A stretch of DNA of 61,090 nt from Candidatus Tityobacter terrigena (lineage in GTDB: Bacteria; Vulcanimicrobiota; Vulcanimicrobiia; Vulcanimicrobiales; Vulcanimicrobiaceae): assembly GCA_003156715.1 (NCBI GenBank), contig PMHO01000053.1, forward strand, positions 254,682 to 315,771. The letters run 5' to 3'. This document shows, piece after piece, positions 1 to 9,721 of the stretch. Both the position numbers and the translations under genes were made by a program. How positions within the stretch are numbered: position 1 is the stretch's first letter; each line of letters begins with the position of its first letter. The notes below the pieces were generated by a model. It saw only the letters and a list, made by a program, of their open reading frames with translations, had not been told where the DNA came from and did no database searches.

Positions 1-11
1 CTTGGCCCAGG

Positions 12-2510
12 CTAAAGGGCGTTGGCCAGTGCCCAACCCTTCGGAGCACCGATACCGGCAGCCTGATTGTATTCGGTTGCGCTGCACGTATACGCTCCGT
101 TGTTACCGGAGGTACACGGAGTATAGTAATCGGTGTAACCGGTCGACGAGAACAAGCTGTAGAGCGTGGGGTCGACCCATCCGAGTTTCGTGGCATGGAG
201 CTCGTTGGCTTCGAGGATTAATGCCACCGACGCCGGCGAAGACCATGAAGTCCCGAGGTATTCACCCCAACTCCCACCGGTGTACACGGCGACCGGGTAG
301 AACGGGAGCGAGATGTCGGGCTGATTGCGACCTGTGGTTATCATGCCCGCGATTCCGCTCTGGTAGCTGGGCAGAGCGAAGACCGTCGACACGCCGCCAC
401 CGCCGGAGTCTCCGTCAACGCTTCCCATTGTGACGGTTTCGAGAACGCCGCCACTGGTGTCGGTGAAGTCGATACCGCCGATGGACGAGAAGTACGGACC
501 ACCGGCCGGAGCGCTTACGCCCTTCGAACCGGAGCATTCGTTGCTTCCCGAGTCGCCGGAGGATGCTGAGAACTCAACGCCTACGGAGGCTCCTTGCTCG
601 GCTATCGAGTTGGTCGAGTCGGCGAATGACGTGTCGCTCGATTCGCAGCCGCCGAACGACGAGTTCACCGCACTGGCCTTCCCGTCCGAAAGCACTTTAT
701 TATACGTGTCCTCGATGGCTTGGTCGGTGAGTGAACCCATGTCGTAGACGATGATGTTGGCGCCCGGCGCGAGGCCGGAGATCGTTTGCACGTCGAGGTC
801 GGTCTCGGCATCGTCGCCACTTCCGCCTCCGTCAACGGCTTCATTGGTCACAGTTCCCGTTTGCGTGACTTCTGCAGCCGACAGATACGTGGCAAGGTAA
901 CTGGTGTTCACCGGATCGTCGATAGCGATCGCGGCGGTATAGCCGGCTCCATTGCACCCGTGCTGGACCGGGAAGTCAAACGGCTTGGCGACGCCTGTTG
1001 CGAGCGTTCCATCCGAGTTGGTGAGCGGTCCATTATCGGCGGCTGCACCGTTGCAACCGGTACTGGGCGGCGTTGCCGTCGGCCCAGGGGTCGGCGTTGC
1101 CGTCGGCTTGGCGGTTGGCGTGGCCGTCGGCCCAGGGGTCGGCGTTGCCGTCGGCTTGGGGGTCGGCGTGGCCGTTGGCCCAGGGGTCGGCGTTGCCGTC
1201 GGTTTCGCGGTTGGTGTGGCCGTCGGTTTAGCCGTTGGAGTCGCCGTTGGCACGGCGGTTGGCGTTGCCGTCGGCACCGGCGTCGGCGACGCACCGCCTA
1301 CCCAGGCTACGTCGTCGACGTACTGATAGACGTACGTCTTGCTATAGCCGTCGCCATAGCAGCCGAAGTAGATGTAGTCGGTCTGACCGGCGTACGCACT
1401 GAGGTTGACGGTGTAGTTCACCCAACCATTGGTATTGTTGACCGTCGTGTAGAACGTATCGAGAATATCTCCGTCTTGATTGAGGAGATAAGCCGCTTGC
1501 CAGGCGTACGTCGTACCGTAGCCAAGTTGTCCCTCGTTCGAGCCCTGGTAGACCCAGAAGCTCAGTTGGCCGTTGGTCGGCACCGTCACCAATTGGGCGA
1601 TTGACGACCAACCATTGATCTCGGGTGGCGAGAGGGTGCCCATGAAGGCCGAGTAGGTGCTCTCATAGGACTGCGCGGTCGTGACCTGCACGTAGTTCTT
1701 GCGGGTCGTGCTCTCGTTGATCCAACCCGGGCTGAGCGAACCGCTAGCAAAGTTCCCGTTGACCAAGTTGCCGCTCGAATCGAGCGGAATTCCGACTGAC
1801 GAGAGTGGCACGCGGATCCGGCCTGAGGCGTCGCGCTGGAACTGCGGCGCCGTGCGTTGCGATGTTATGCCATCTTGTTCCGTGAGCGGACGGGCCACGA
1901 CCAGGTTGCTGAGCGAAGCGTCGCGCACGTACGGCGCAATTGCGGCCGGTACCACGGCCTCCTTAACGTTCGTAAAACGTTCGCCGTACTTACCTTGCTG
2001 CACGGTGTGAATCTCGGTCGAGAAGAAGCGCTCGACGACCGAGCTTGGAGCCTTCGCGTCGACGATCGTGCGATTGGGGAAGCGCTGCGTCACCGTGAAA
2101 CCGGCGCTCTGCAGCGCGTGCACGATGCTGCCCTCTTGCTGCGCAGTCGGAGCATAATAGTCGTTGAACTGTTGAGCAGAGAGGAAGCGGTGATACGAGG
2201 CGGAGTGCGGGTTGCTGACATCCGCAACGAAGCGATCGAGCTCGGCCTGGTGATTGTAGCGCAAAGTAAGCGAGACGCTGACCGGTGCGCTAGCGACGCG
2301 CCGGCCGAGGTCGTTAAACGCTAGCCCTCCCGAAGTCTTGGGGACCGAAATCAATGGGGCGGTGGACGCCGCTCCGCGCACGGCAGAATCGGTGCTCGCA
2401 CCGTCGTTGCCGCCGAACGTGGAGGGGAGCGACGAGTTGTGACCGCCGCATGCAGTAAGCGATAGCGTCAAACCCAGCGCTGAGGCTATCAGGCGTGATG
2501 ATCTTCGCAT
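12..2510 (-). CDS. Secreted S53 (sedolisin/kumamolisin) peptidase lipoprotein with inserted jelly-roll-like module
   Basis: Predicted extracellular acid-type serine-carboxyl endopeptidase, 832 aa. A lipoprotein signal ends at the lipobox LTAC (Cys21). Residues about 60-210 are a pro-kumamolisin activation domain. Residues about 245-405 form a beta-rich, aromatic segment that looks like a carbohydrate-binding or MAM-like jelly roll. Residues about 408-483 are a Pro/Thr linker of near-perfect PTATPT repeats. Residues about 484-832 are the catalytic domain: Glu569 and Asp573 (E-x3-D), Asp653 in SGD, and Ser755 in GTSWSSP match the S53 catalytic set. The stop codon lies 12 bases from the window edge, so the gene is complete. 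An extra module between propeptide and protease is unusual. Family assignment is firm; the identity of the middle module is inferred from composition only. Confidence 0.93.
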   Translation of the reverse strand: MRRSSRLIASALGLTLSLTACGGHNSSLPSTFGGNDGASTDSAVRGAASTAPLISVPKTSGGLAFNDLGRRVASAPVSVSLTLRYNHQAELDRFVADVSNPHSASYHRFLSAQQFNDYYAPTAQQEGSIVHALQSAGFTVTQRFPNRTIVDAKAPSSVVERFFSTEIHTVQQGKYGERFTNVKEAVVPAAIAPYVRDASLSNLVVARPLTEQDGITSQRTAPQFQRDASGRIRVPLSSVGIPLDSSGNLVNGNFASGSLSPGWINESTTRKNYVQVTTAQSYESTYSAFMGTLSPPEINGWSSIAQLVTVPTNGQLSFWVYQGSNEGQLGYGTTYAWQAAYLLNQDGDILDTFYTTVNNTNGWVNYTVNLSAYAGQTDYIYFGCYGDGYSKTYVYQYVDDVAWVGGASPTPVPTATPTAVPTATPTAKPTATPTAKPTATPTPGPTATPTPKPTATPTPGPTATPTAKPTATPTPGPTATPPSTGCNGAAADNGPLTNSDGTLATGVAKPFDFPVQHGCNGAGYTAAIAIDDPVNTSYLATYLSAAEVTQTGTVTNEAVDGGGSGDDAETDLDVQTISGLAPGANIIVYDMGSLTDQAIEDTYNKVLSDGKASAVNSSFGGCESSDTSFADSTNSIAEQGASVGVEFSASSGDSGSNECSGSKGVSAPAGGPYFSSIGGIDFTDTSGGVLETVTMGSVDGDSGGGGVSTVFALPSYQSGIAGMITTGRNQPDISLPFYPVAVYTGGSWGEYLGTSWSSPASVALILEANELHATKLGWVDPTLYSLFSSTGYTDYYTPCTSGNNGAYTCSATEYNQAAGIGAPKGWALANAL

Positions 2511-2778
2511 GTTCCTCCGGATGTGTATGAAGAGGGGAAACGCCTAAAAAAGCGAGTGCCTTTAGGGGTCGATACCGGGGTCGCTGCGCTTGCTGGAGCA
2601 GGGGTACGGGGTAGCGCAGGTGAGCCGCCCTTCGTGCTGCCCGCCCGAACCCCTGGGTCGCGCGAGCGGGGCCACTCTAGGATTTTACCGGAAAGTGACG
2701 GGGTCGCAGACCCTCGCCAGCAAAGATTCGTACGGCAGGCGCTCGCTAGGCTTGCAGTAGGGCTTTGCAGCTATTCTC

Positions 2779-5700
2779 TTAGCGGCCGATCGCCAATGCT
2801 ATCGGGAAGTTTCCGGCGGGGATCGCTTCCGTCGTATGGGAGCTTGCGAGGTCGAGGCGCGCGACCTCGTTGTCGCCGCTGTCGGCGACGAGCAGGGTCT
2901 TGCCGCCCGGCTCAAACGCGAGGTCGTGCGGCGCACCGCCGACCCGAATGGGCGTGCCTGCACGACGCGCCTTGACGTCGATCGGCGTCACCGTTCCGGA
3001 AGCGCCGCAGGCCACGTAGAGCGTCGAACCGTCGGGCGAAACGACAACACTTCGGGGCCGCTTCCCTACCGCAATGGTCGAGAGAATGCCGGCGCTCTGC
3101 AGATCGATTGAACTCACCGTGCCAGCGTCGAAGTCGCTGACGAACAAAGTCTTGCCGTCGGGTGAGACCGCGGCGCCGAAGGGATGAGCTCCGGCCGGAA
3201 TCTTCGCCTTCACCTTTTGCGTGCGAGCATCGATCGCAGTCGCGTCGCCCGATCCTCGGTCGACGACGTAGAGCGTTGCACCGTCGGGCGAGATGACGAT
3301 GCGTCCGGGGTGCGATCCGACGGCAATCGGAGACGATGCCGAAAGCGCCTTGGCATCGATTGCCTGAACGGTATTGTCGGCATTGTTCGAGACCCAGATC
3401 GTCGAGCCGTCGTCCGCAATCGCGATGCCGGCCGGACCGTTGCCGACCGGCACGGTCTTCACGACGCTCATGGTGGCCGTGTCGATCACGCTGACGTCGT
3501 TGCTGCCTTCGTTCGCGGCGTAAACATGCGAGCCGTCGGGACTGATCGCCAAACCGATTGGATTCTGGTCGACGGAAATTGGGTTGCCGAACGCACGCGT
3601 TCGGAGATCGATCGGCGTAACCGTGTTACCATTATAGTCCGCAACGTAGGCGAGCTCGGGCCGTGAGCCGGCCACGGTCACGCGGATCGCTGCGTAGGCG
3701 CGCTGTAAGAGGGCGCCGTTGGCGGTCGTTCCCGAGAGTGCGACGTCATAGAGACCGGCGCTTGCCTGCGAATCCGCCGTCACCGTCATGGCAGCGGTGC
3801 GTTCTTCATAAGCCGGCGCCCACAGCGATCCGTGCGAAGGCGAGAGGGAAAGACCCGGCGGTACGCTCGCGCTCCATGACGCGACGGCGGGCGCTTTCCC
3901 CTGATCATTCGCCAAAGCAAACTGCAGCGAGGCGCTTTGGCCCGGCGACAGCGTCACGTTCAAGGCGGCCAGTTGCAGAGCAGCGGCAGAGGCCGCGGGG
4001 AAGCCGCTCGGATCGTTAACATACGTCGGCGGCGCGTCGCCGGGCGCGGAGCCCCACGCAACGTTGGGCGTTCGGGAAAGCGCATAGTCAAGCCGCAAGG
4101 TGCCGGACTCGGGCAGAGGCGTCCAGGTTTTCTCCGTCCTTCGCCCGTTGACGCGCAACGACTCGACGTACGGCACGTCATCGGCCGCTTGTGGCGCCGA
4201 GATTTCGATGGCCGGGCCGCCGGGAACATGGATCGTGATGCGTGCGAACAGCGGTGTGCCGAGTTCGACCTCGCGCACCGAGACGTTCACGGGATACATT
4301 CCCATCGCTTCCCATGCCCACATCGCGCTCATCGAACCGAGGTCGTCGTTCCCCGGGATGCCGTCCGGCGTGGGTGTATACAAGGCCGTCAGGATCTCGC
4401 GCGTTACCTGTTGCTGGCGGTAAGGCGCTCCCGCCCACAGGTAAACCCAATCGTCCCCGAACGACGGCTGGTTTCCCATCCAAGCAAACGGGAGCGACTG
4501 CCCTTCATTGAGCGAGCTCAGATAAGCGTCGAGCTTGGAAACCGTCGCGGGCCGCCCGCCAAGGGCTTTCACCAAAACGCCGTAGCTTTGCGGCACCATC
4601 CACGTGTACTGCCACGCGTCGCCTTCCTGAAAGCCGCTTTGCCCGTTGGGCGTGAGCGGCTGCTGCTCGAAAGCGCCATCGCTTCCGCGCGGGGCAATCA
4701 GACCCGTCGAGGTGTTGAACAGAGTCGTCCAATTCGCCGCACGGCGCATGAACTGCTGACTTACCGCGCGATCGCCTGTGGCGCGCGCGAGCTGTGCGAT
4801 GGCAAAGTCGTCCAGGGCGTATTCCAATGTCTCGGAGGCACCGTTTGGTTCGTTCGACACCGAATTCGTGTGGCCGTTCGTGACGTATCCTTGCCTCAAG
4901 TAATCTTCGAGACCAGGGCGCTCGAGGTACCATCCCTGACCGGGCGGACTCGTGGTGTCGGTCGCACCCTTGACCATCGCAGCGAGGGCGGCGCGTGCGT
5001 CAAAATCGCGAGCGCCGAAGGCATACGCACTCGCGATCAGAGGATCCGCCGCATCGCCGCCCATGACACCCGTGTAGCCGTTCGCAACGGGCCATTTGGG
5101 CAGCCATCCGCCTTGCTGCGCCGCATGGACGAGCGACTCGATCATGTCGCTGGATTCTTTCGGGGCAAGCAGCGCCTCAAGCGCCATGGTGCTGCGGTAC
5201 GTGTCCCAACCGGAGAAGTTGGCATATTCCGCGTGGCCGGGTGCGTCGTGGTGCACCGGCCCGTCGAAGCCGCGATAGCTTCCGTCGACGTCGCTGAAGA
5301 GGTTCGGGTCCAGAAACGTATGATATAAGGCCGTGTAGAACATCCGTCGCTCGGGAAGCGTATTGCCGCTCACCGCGACCTCGCCGAGCAACGAGCGCCA
5401 TGCGGCGGCGGTGCCGGCGCGGACCGCCGCGACATCCCAGCTCTTTGCTTCGGCGGCGAGGTTCATTCGCGCGCCGTCGATGCTGACGTAGGAGATGGCG
5501 ATCTTCATTTTGACCGTCGGGTCTCGGGTCGTGTCGAACGTGAGGTAGCCGCCGGTTTCCGTGCCGCGCGCCATGGTTGAATCCGCGCTGACGGTCGAAT
5601 GCTGCCACGTTCCGTGACCCGCAAACGGCCGATCGAACTGCGCCACGAAATAAACGGTGAAGGTGTTGGGCATGCCGCAGAATCCGCCGCTGGACGCATA

Positions 5701-6288
5701 TCCCGTCACCTCGTTCGGGCCGGCGATCTGAAACTGGGAATCGGCGACGCCTGCCTGGTCCGACGATACCTTTACGAGCAGATTTGCCTGAGTGCTCGCA
5801 GGAAAGGTAAATACTCCGAGACCCGTACGCGCTGTCGACGTAAGCTCGACGCGGATCGGCGCAACGCCCAGCGACACCGCGTAGTAGCCGGGCGTGGCAA
5901 TTTCACCGATATGGCTGAACGGCTGTTGCGCGTGCGCGGGGTCGGTAATTGCCCCGAGCACGGGGAGCACGTCAAAGTCGCCGAAGATCGAGCAGCCGGC
6001 CCCCGAAACGTGCGTGAGGCTAAAGCCGGTAATCGACGCGTCGTGATACCAGTAACCGCTGGAGGTGGGTTGCGTCGGCGTATCGGGACTCCAGTCGATC
6101 ATTCCGAAAGGAGCCGCAGCGCCGGGAAAATCCGCCGTCTGGCCTTCGTTGCTGTCTCCGAATGTCGCGAGCCCTCCCGTCCCGATGAACGGGTTGACGA
6201 GGGCGACCGGATCGTCCGTGCCGGCGCGTGCCGCGTGCGGCAGCATGACAAGTAACGCCGCGACCAAGAGCGGCACGATTCGTTTCAC
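2779..6288 (-). CDS. Secreted GH92 alpha-1,2-mannosidase-like glycoside hydrolase fused to a YVTN beta-propeller
   Basis: Exported protein of 1169 aa with a signal peptide ending near HAARAG. Residues about 25-760 carry GH92 hallmarks: VNPFIGTGG near the N-terminus, PWPVANGYTG-type and GGDAADPLIASAYAFG motifs, a SETLEYALDD segment, and GNDDLGSMSAMWAWEAMGMYP near the end of the catalytic core. GH92 enzymes are calcium-dependent exo-mannosidases acting on N-glycan or yeast mannan. A beta-sandwich (about 760-870) follows, resembling an alpha-galactosidase-associated NEW3-type domain. Residues about 875-1169 are repeated YVTN units (pattern ISPDG-LYVAN-G), enough for one propeller. The fusion suggests glycan cleavage coupled to binding or surface anchoring. 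The gene is divergent from the S9 peptidase gene across about 200 bp. Confidence 0.93.
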   Translation of the reverse strand: MKRIVPLLVAALLVMLPHAARAGTDDPVALVNPFIGTGGLATFGDSNEGQTADFPGAAAPFGMIDWSPDTPTQPTSSGYWYHDASITGFSLTHVSGAGCSIFGDFDVLPVLGAITDPAHAQQPFSHIGEIATPGYYAVSLGVAPIRVELTSTARTGLGVFTFPASTQANLLVKVSSDQAGVADSQFQIAGPNEVTGYASSGGFCGMPNTFTVYFVAQFDRPFAGHGTWQHSTVSADSTMARGTETGGYLTFDTTRDPTVKMKIAISYVSIDGARMNLAAEAKSWDVAAVRAGTAAAWRSLLGEVAVSGNTLPERRMFYTALYHTFLDPNLFSDVDGSYRGFDGPVHHDAPGHAEYANFSGWDTYRSTMALEALLAPKESSDMIESLVHAAQQGGWLPKWPVANGYTGVMGGDAADPLIASAYAFGARDFDARAALAAMVKGATDTTSPPGQGWYLERPGLEDYLRQGYVTNGHTNSVSNEPNGASETLEYALDDFAIAQLARATGDRAVSQQFMRRAANWTTLFNTSTGLIAPRGSDGAFEQQPLTPNGQSGFQEGDAWQYTWMVPQSYGVLVKALGGRPATVSKLDAYLSSLNEGQSLPFAWMGNQPSFGDDWVYLWAGAPYRQQQVTREILTALYTPTPDGIPGNDDLGSMSAMWAWEAMGMYPVNVSVREVELGTPLFARITIHVPGGPAIEISAPQAADDVPYVESLRVNGRRTEKTWTPLPESGTLRLDYALSRTPNVAWGSAPGDAPPTYVNDPSGFPAASAAALQLAALNVTLSPGQSASLQFALANDQGKAPAVASWSASVPPGLSLSPSHGSLWAPAYEERTAAMTVTADSQASAGLYDVALSGTTANGALLQRAYAAIRVTVAGSRPELAYVADYNGNTVTPIDLRTRAFGNPISVDQNPIGLAISPDGSHVYAANEGSNDVSVIDTATMSVVKTVPVGNGPAGIAIADDGSTIWVSNNADNTVQAIDAKALSASSPIAVGSHPGRIVISPDGATLYVVDRGSGDATAIDARTQKVKAKIPAGAHPFGAAVSPDGKTLFVSDFDAGTVSSIDLQSAGILSTIAVGKRPRSVVVSPDGSTLYVACGASGTVTPIDVKARRAGTPIRVGGAPHDLAFEPGGKTLLVADSGDNEVARLDLASSHTTEAIPAGNFPIALAIGR

Positions 6289-6486
6289 GGTTGCGAGCTA
6301 CGCCTTCGTGCAGACGTCTTCGCCGCCAACGACCGTGCTTTTCCGTTTGTGTAGCTGTATGTCACAAGATTATCCAAGTACGGCATGGGGGAGCTACGCT
6401 GCTGGGGCCTCACTTGCCTTTCCCTCATTTCGCCGGCGTGCGCGAGCGAGGCGACGCGGCTTGCGAGGGGTAAAGCGTAGGCTGAC

Positions 6487-8742
6487 ATGATTCGAATAGC
6501 TGTCTTGGCCTGGACGATCGCGCTGCTCCCGCCTGCCTTTGGCGTTGCCCAAACGGCGACCGCCGCGCAGGCGCTCCAGACCGCGACACCGGCCCCCGGC
6601 GCGAGCGTGCCGGCCCAATCAAGCGCTCCGCAAGCCGCGCCGAGCTTGTCTCCAGTCGAAACGGCAAGCCCATTAGCGCCTTCGGTGCCCGGCGGTTCAG
6701 GCCAACCCCCCGCAGCGCTCGATCCGTTTATTTGGCTCGAGGATCCAAACAGTCCACGGGCGCTCGCGTGGGTGCGGGCGCAGAACGCAAAATCGCTTGC
6801 GATTCTGGAACGCGATCCGCACTATGCGCTTTTCTACGCGCAAGCCTTGAAGCTGGTCGAGGCCAAAGACCGCATCCCGGTTCCGGAGTTCATGGGCGGA
6901 AACGTTTTCAATTTCTGGCAAGATGCGCACCACGTGCGCGGCATCTGGCGCGAGACGACGCTAACCAGCTATCGCAGCGCTGCGCCGCGCTGGACGACGG
7001 TGCTCGACGTCGATGCCCTGGCCAAGAGCGAGCACGCGAACTGGGTTTGGAAAGGGGCCGATTGCCGCTGGCCGCGGGACGACCGGTGCCTCGTGTCCCT
7101 CTCCGACGGCGGTGAGGACGCGACGACCGTTCGCGAATTCGACATAGCCACGCGGCGTTTTGTCCCGGGCGGATTCTTCTTGCCCCACGGAAAGCAGGAC
7201 GTGTCTTGGTTCAGCGACGATGCGCTGCTCGTTTCACGCGAGTGGAAAGCGGGCGAACTGACGACGTCGGGATATCCGTTCATCGTCGAGCGCGTGACGC
7301 GGGGCCGGCCGCTGGCGGCGGCGACCGAGGTGTTTCGCGGCAAACGGAGCGATGTTGACGTCGCTCCCTACCTCCTTCGCGACGGCCAAGGTGACAAATG
7401 CGTCCTGATCGACCGCGGCGTCTCGTTCTTCAACTCCGACTATTACGTTATGGCGCCAGGCGGCTTGCGGCGGCTCAACATGCCGGAGAAAGCTGGTCCG
7501 GAAGCGCTGGTCGCAAACCGTTTGATCGTCCGGCTCAACGAGAACTGGAACGCGGGCGGCGATCGCTTCCGCCAGGGGTCGCTGGTTTCGCTGGACCTCC
7601 GCGCGGCAACCGCGGACCCGCAACATCTCAAACCGCGTCTCGTTTACGCGCCGGGCCCGCGCGAAGCGCTTCAAGAGGTGTCCGCTACGAAGTCGCGGTT
7701 GCTCGTGACCATCCTGTACAACGTGCGCGGCCGCGCACTCGCGTTCGCACCCGCTCCGGGCGGCGGCTGGACACGAGAGGCTTTGGCTCTGCCCGACTAC
7801 GCGACCGTGTCCGTCGTCGACGCCAACCTGCACGGCGACGATGCGTTCCTGTCGCTCAGCGGCTTCTTGACGCCGCCCTCACTCACACTCGCCGACGCCG
7901 TTCGCGGCACGCCAGTTACCGTGAAGACCCTACCGGCGCGCTTCGACGCGTCTAAGGACGTCGTCGAGCAGCGCCAGGCACGATCAACCGATGGGACGCT
8001 CATTCCGTACTTCATCGTCCACCCCAAGCACATGCGCTACGACGGTTCGAACCCGACGATCCTCAACGCCTATGGCGGCTTCCAAATCTCGTCGACGCCC
8101 TTCTACGGATCGGTGCTCGGCAAACTGTGGCTCGACCGGAGCGAAGTCTTCGTGCTGGCCAACATCCGCGGCGGCGGCGAGTTCGGGCCGGCGTGGCACG
8201 AAGCCGGCTTGAAGACACACCGCCAGATCGTCTACGACGATTTTGCAGCGGTAGCGAAAGATCTGATCCGACGAAAAATCACAAGCCCACGGAGGCTCGG
8301 CATCCAGGGCGGATCGAACGGCGGGTTGCTGATGGGCGTGGAGTTCACGCAGCATCCGGAGCTGTTTAACGCCGTGGACATCCAGGTGCCGCTGCTCGAC
8401 ATGCTCCGCTACGAAAAGATCGCCGCCGGCGCATCGTGGGTAGGCGAATACGGCAGCGTCTCAAATCCCAAGGAGCGCGCGTTCCTGGCTAAGATCTCGC
8501 CGTACAACAACCTCAGGCGCGGGGTGCAGTATCCGATGCCGTTCGTGTGGACCACGACGAAGGACGATCGCGTCGGGCCGGGGCACGCGCGCAAGTTCGC
8601 CGCCAAGATGGCCGCGCTCGGCATACCGTATCTCTTCTACGAGGTCATCGAAGGCGGCCATGGTTCGGGCGCAAATCTGCCGGAGATCGCCAAAACCAAC
8701 GCGCTCGAATTCACGTACTTCACCCGGCAGCTGATGGAATGA
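6487..8742 (+). CDS. Secreted prolyl oligopeptidase family (S9A) serine peptidase
   Basis: 751 aa. A Sec signal peptide (about 1-22) is followed by an Ala/Pro/Thr-rich stretch to about residue 75. The mature part starts with the family motif DPFIWLED. A seven-bladed propeller region follows, then an alpha/beta-hydrolase domain carrying the triad: Ser610 in GGSNGG, Asp693 in KDDRVG and His725 in GGHGSG. Members hydrolyse short peptides after proline or other residues; export here suggests scavenging of peptides outside the cytoplasm. The start ATG is the first in frame. Its neighbours (S53 peptidase, GH92) fit a local group of secreted degradative enzymes, though each is a separate unit. Confidence 0.95.
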   Translation: MIRIAVLAWTIALLPPAFGVAQTATAAQALQTATPAPGASVPAQSSAPQAAPSLSPVETASPLAPSVPGGSGQPPAALDPFIWLEDPNSPRALAWVRAQNAKSLAILERDPHYALFYAQALKLVEAKDRIPVPEFMGGNVFNFWQDAHHVRGIWRETTLTSYRSAAPRWTTVLDVDALAKSEHANWVWKGADCRWPRDDRCLVSLSDGGEDATTVREFDIATRRFVPGGFFLPHGKQDVSWFSDDALLVSREWKAGELTTSGYPFIVERVTRGRPLAAATEVFRGKRSDVDVAPYLLRDGQGDKCVLIDRGVSFFNSDYYVMAPGGLRRLNMPEKAGPEALVANRLIVRLNENWNAGGDRFRQGSLVSLDLRAATADPQHLKPRLVYAPGPREALQEVSATKSRLLVTILYNVRGRALAFAPAPGGGWTREALALPDYATVSVVDANLHGDDAFLSLSGFLTPPSLTLADAVRGTPVTVKTLPARFDASKDVVEQRQARSTDGTLIPYFIVHPKHMRYDGSNPTILNAYGGFQISSTPFYGSVLGKLWLDRSEVFVLANIRGGGEFGPAWHEAGLKTHRQIVYDDFAAVAKDLIRRKITSPRRLGIQGGSNGGLLMGVEFTQHPELFNAVDIQVPLLDMLRYEKIAAGASWVGEYGSVSNPKERAFLAKISPYNNLRRGVQYPMPFVWTTTKDDRVGPGHARKFAAKMAALGIPYLFYEVIEGGHGSGANLPEIAKTNALEFTYFTRQLME

Positions 8743-8778
8743 AGGCCCGCTCTTCGATCGCTCCGGTTTAGGCGCTCG

Positions 8779-9654
8779 CTAGCCGGCGTGCGCCGGTACC
8801 TTCGGCAGCAACAGGTCGCTCAACCCGAAATCCACCAGCATTTGGCGCTGAATCGGTGCGACGGCCTCATTGATCGCCGCGACGCTCCCGTCGCTCGGGA
8901 CCATCGTGCGCAGCGGGCGCGTCCCCGCAGGCCGTTCGGCCAGCGCGAAAATCGCGTCGGCGACTTCGCGCGAGTTGTGCCCCGCCGCCGCTGCCGTCAG
9001 ACTGCCGAAAAGCCTGTCCGCTAGCGGCATCAACTCGCCGTACGCTTCCACTCTTTTGGAATCGTCCGGACCGGTGCGTGAATTCGAGATGTTCGTCTCG
9101 TACGCGCCGGGCTCGACGATCGAAACGTCGATGCCGAAGGGGGCGAGTTCGTACGACGACGTTTCCGCGAGTGCTTCGAGCGCCCACTTTGAGGACGCGT
9201 AAACGCCGCCGAAGGGCAGGGCGAAGCGGGCGACGACCGAGCTGACGTAGACGATCAGGCCTTCGCGACGGTCGCGCATGCTCGGAAGAAAGGCCCGACT
9301 GACGCGCATCGGTCCGAGCACGTTGACATCGAACTGTCGCTGGATGGTCTCGGGCGTGAATGCTTCCACGACCCCGAAAAATGCGGCCCCGGCGTTGTTG
9401 ACGAGAACGTCGACGCTCCCGGCAGCAGTAATCTCGGCAGCGGCACGGTCGACGGAAGCCTGGTCGGTGACCTCGAGGTCGACGACCCGGATGCCCTGCT
9501 GCTGCAATTCTCTCGCAGGTTGCGCGTGGCGGCCGCGGGGATCACGAATGGTTGCGAAGACGCGCCAGCCGGCCGCGGCGAAGCGCTCGGCCGTGTTACG
9601 ACCGAACCCCGAGCTGGCTCCGGTGACGACGATGGTCTGTTGTGAGTTTGGCAT
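8779..9654 (-). CDS. SDR family NAD(P)-dependent oxidoreductase
   Basis: 291-aa cytoplasmic short-chain dehydrogenase. The Rossmann cofactor motif TGASSGFG lies at about residues 11-18, NNAG at about 86-89, and the catalytic Ser with YASSK (Tyr-x3-Lys) at about 140-160. The C-terminus is extended relative to classical 250-aa SDRs, as in the oxidoreductases often annotated in this subgroup. It is divergently transcribed from an HxlR-type regulator 67 bp away, an arrangement typical of a regulator and its target. The substrate cannot be read from sequence. Confidence 0.92.
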   Translation of the reverse strand: MPNSQQTIVVTGASSGFGRNTAERFAAAGWRVFATIRDPRGRHAQPARELQQQGIRVVDLEVTDQASVDRAAAEITAAGSVDVLVNNAGAAFFGVVEAFTPETIQRQFDVNVLGPMRVSRAFLPSMRDRREGLIVYVSSVVARFALPFGGVYASSKWALEALAETSSYELAPFGIDVSIVEPGAYETNISNSRTGPDDSKRVEAYGELMPLADRLFGSLTAAAAGHNSREVADAIFALAERPAGTRPLRTMVPSDGSVAAINEAVAPIQRQMLVDFGLSDLLLPKVPAHAG

Positions 9655-9675
9655 ACGCCCCAGTGTAGGAATAAA

Positions 9676-9709
9676 ACTTCCGAAAGGGAAGTACTTACCA
9701 AAAAGTTAG
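9676..9709. promoter_or_regulatory. Candidate HxlR operator in the SDR/HxlR divergent intergenic region
   Basis: Two overlapping inverted repeats sit in the 67-bp spacer. ACTTCC at 9676-9681 and GGAAGT at 9687-9692 are perfect arms around 5 bp. ACTTACC at 9693-9699 faces AAAAGTTAG, an imperfect dyad of the ACTTAC-type often seen upstream of HxlR-regulated genes. A strong Shine-Dalgarno (GGAGG, 9713-9717) then precedes the regulator's ATG at 9722. The operator role is inferred from position and symmetry. Confidence 0.45.
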
Positions 9710-9721
9710 CTTGGAGGACCG

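Noticed and set aside
908..1604. Long plus-strand and antisense frames rich in Arg or Val/Gly over the S53 gene
   Set aside because: They are shadows of the PTATPT linker repeat; the S53 frame explains the sequence.
3937..5328. 463-codon plus-strand frame opposite the GH92 gene
   Set aside because: Arg-rich composition without domain features; antisense shadow in high-GC DNA.
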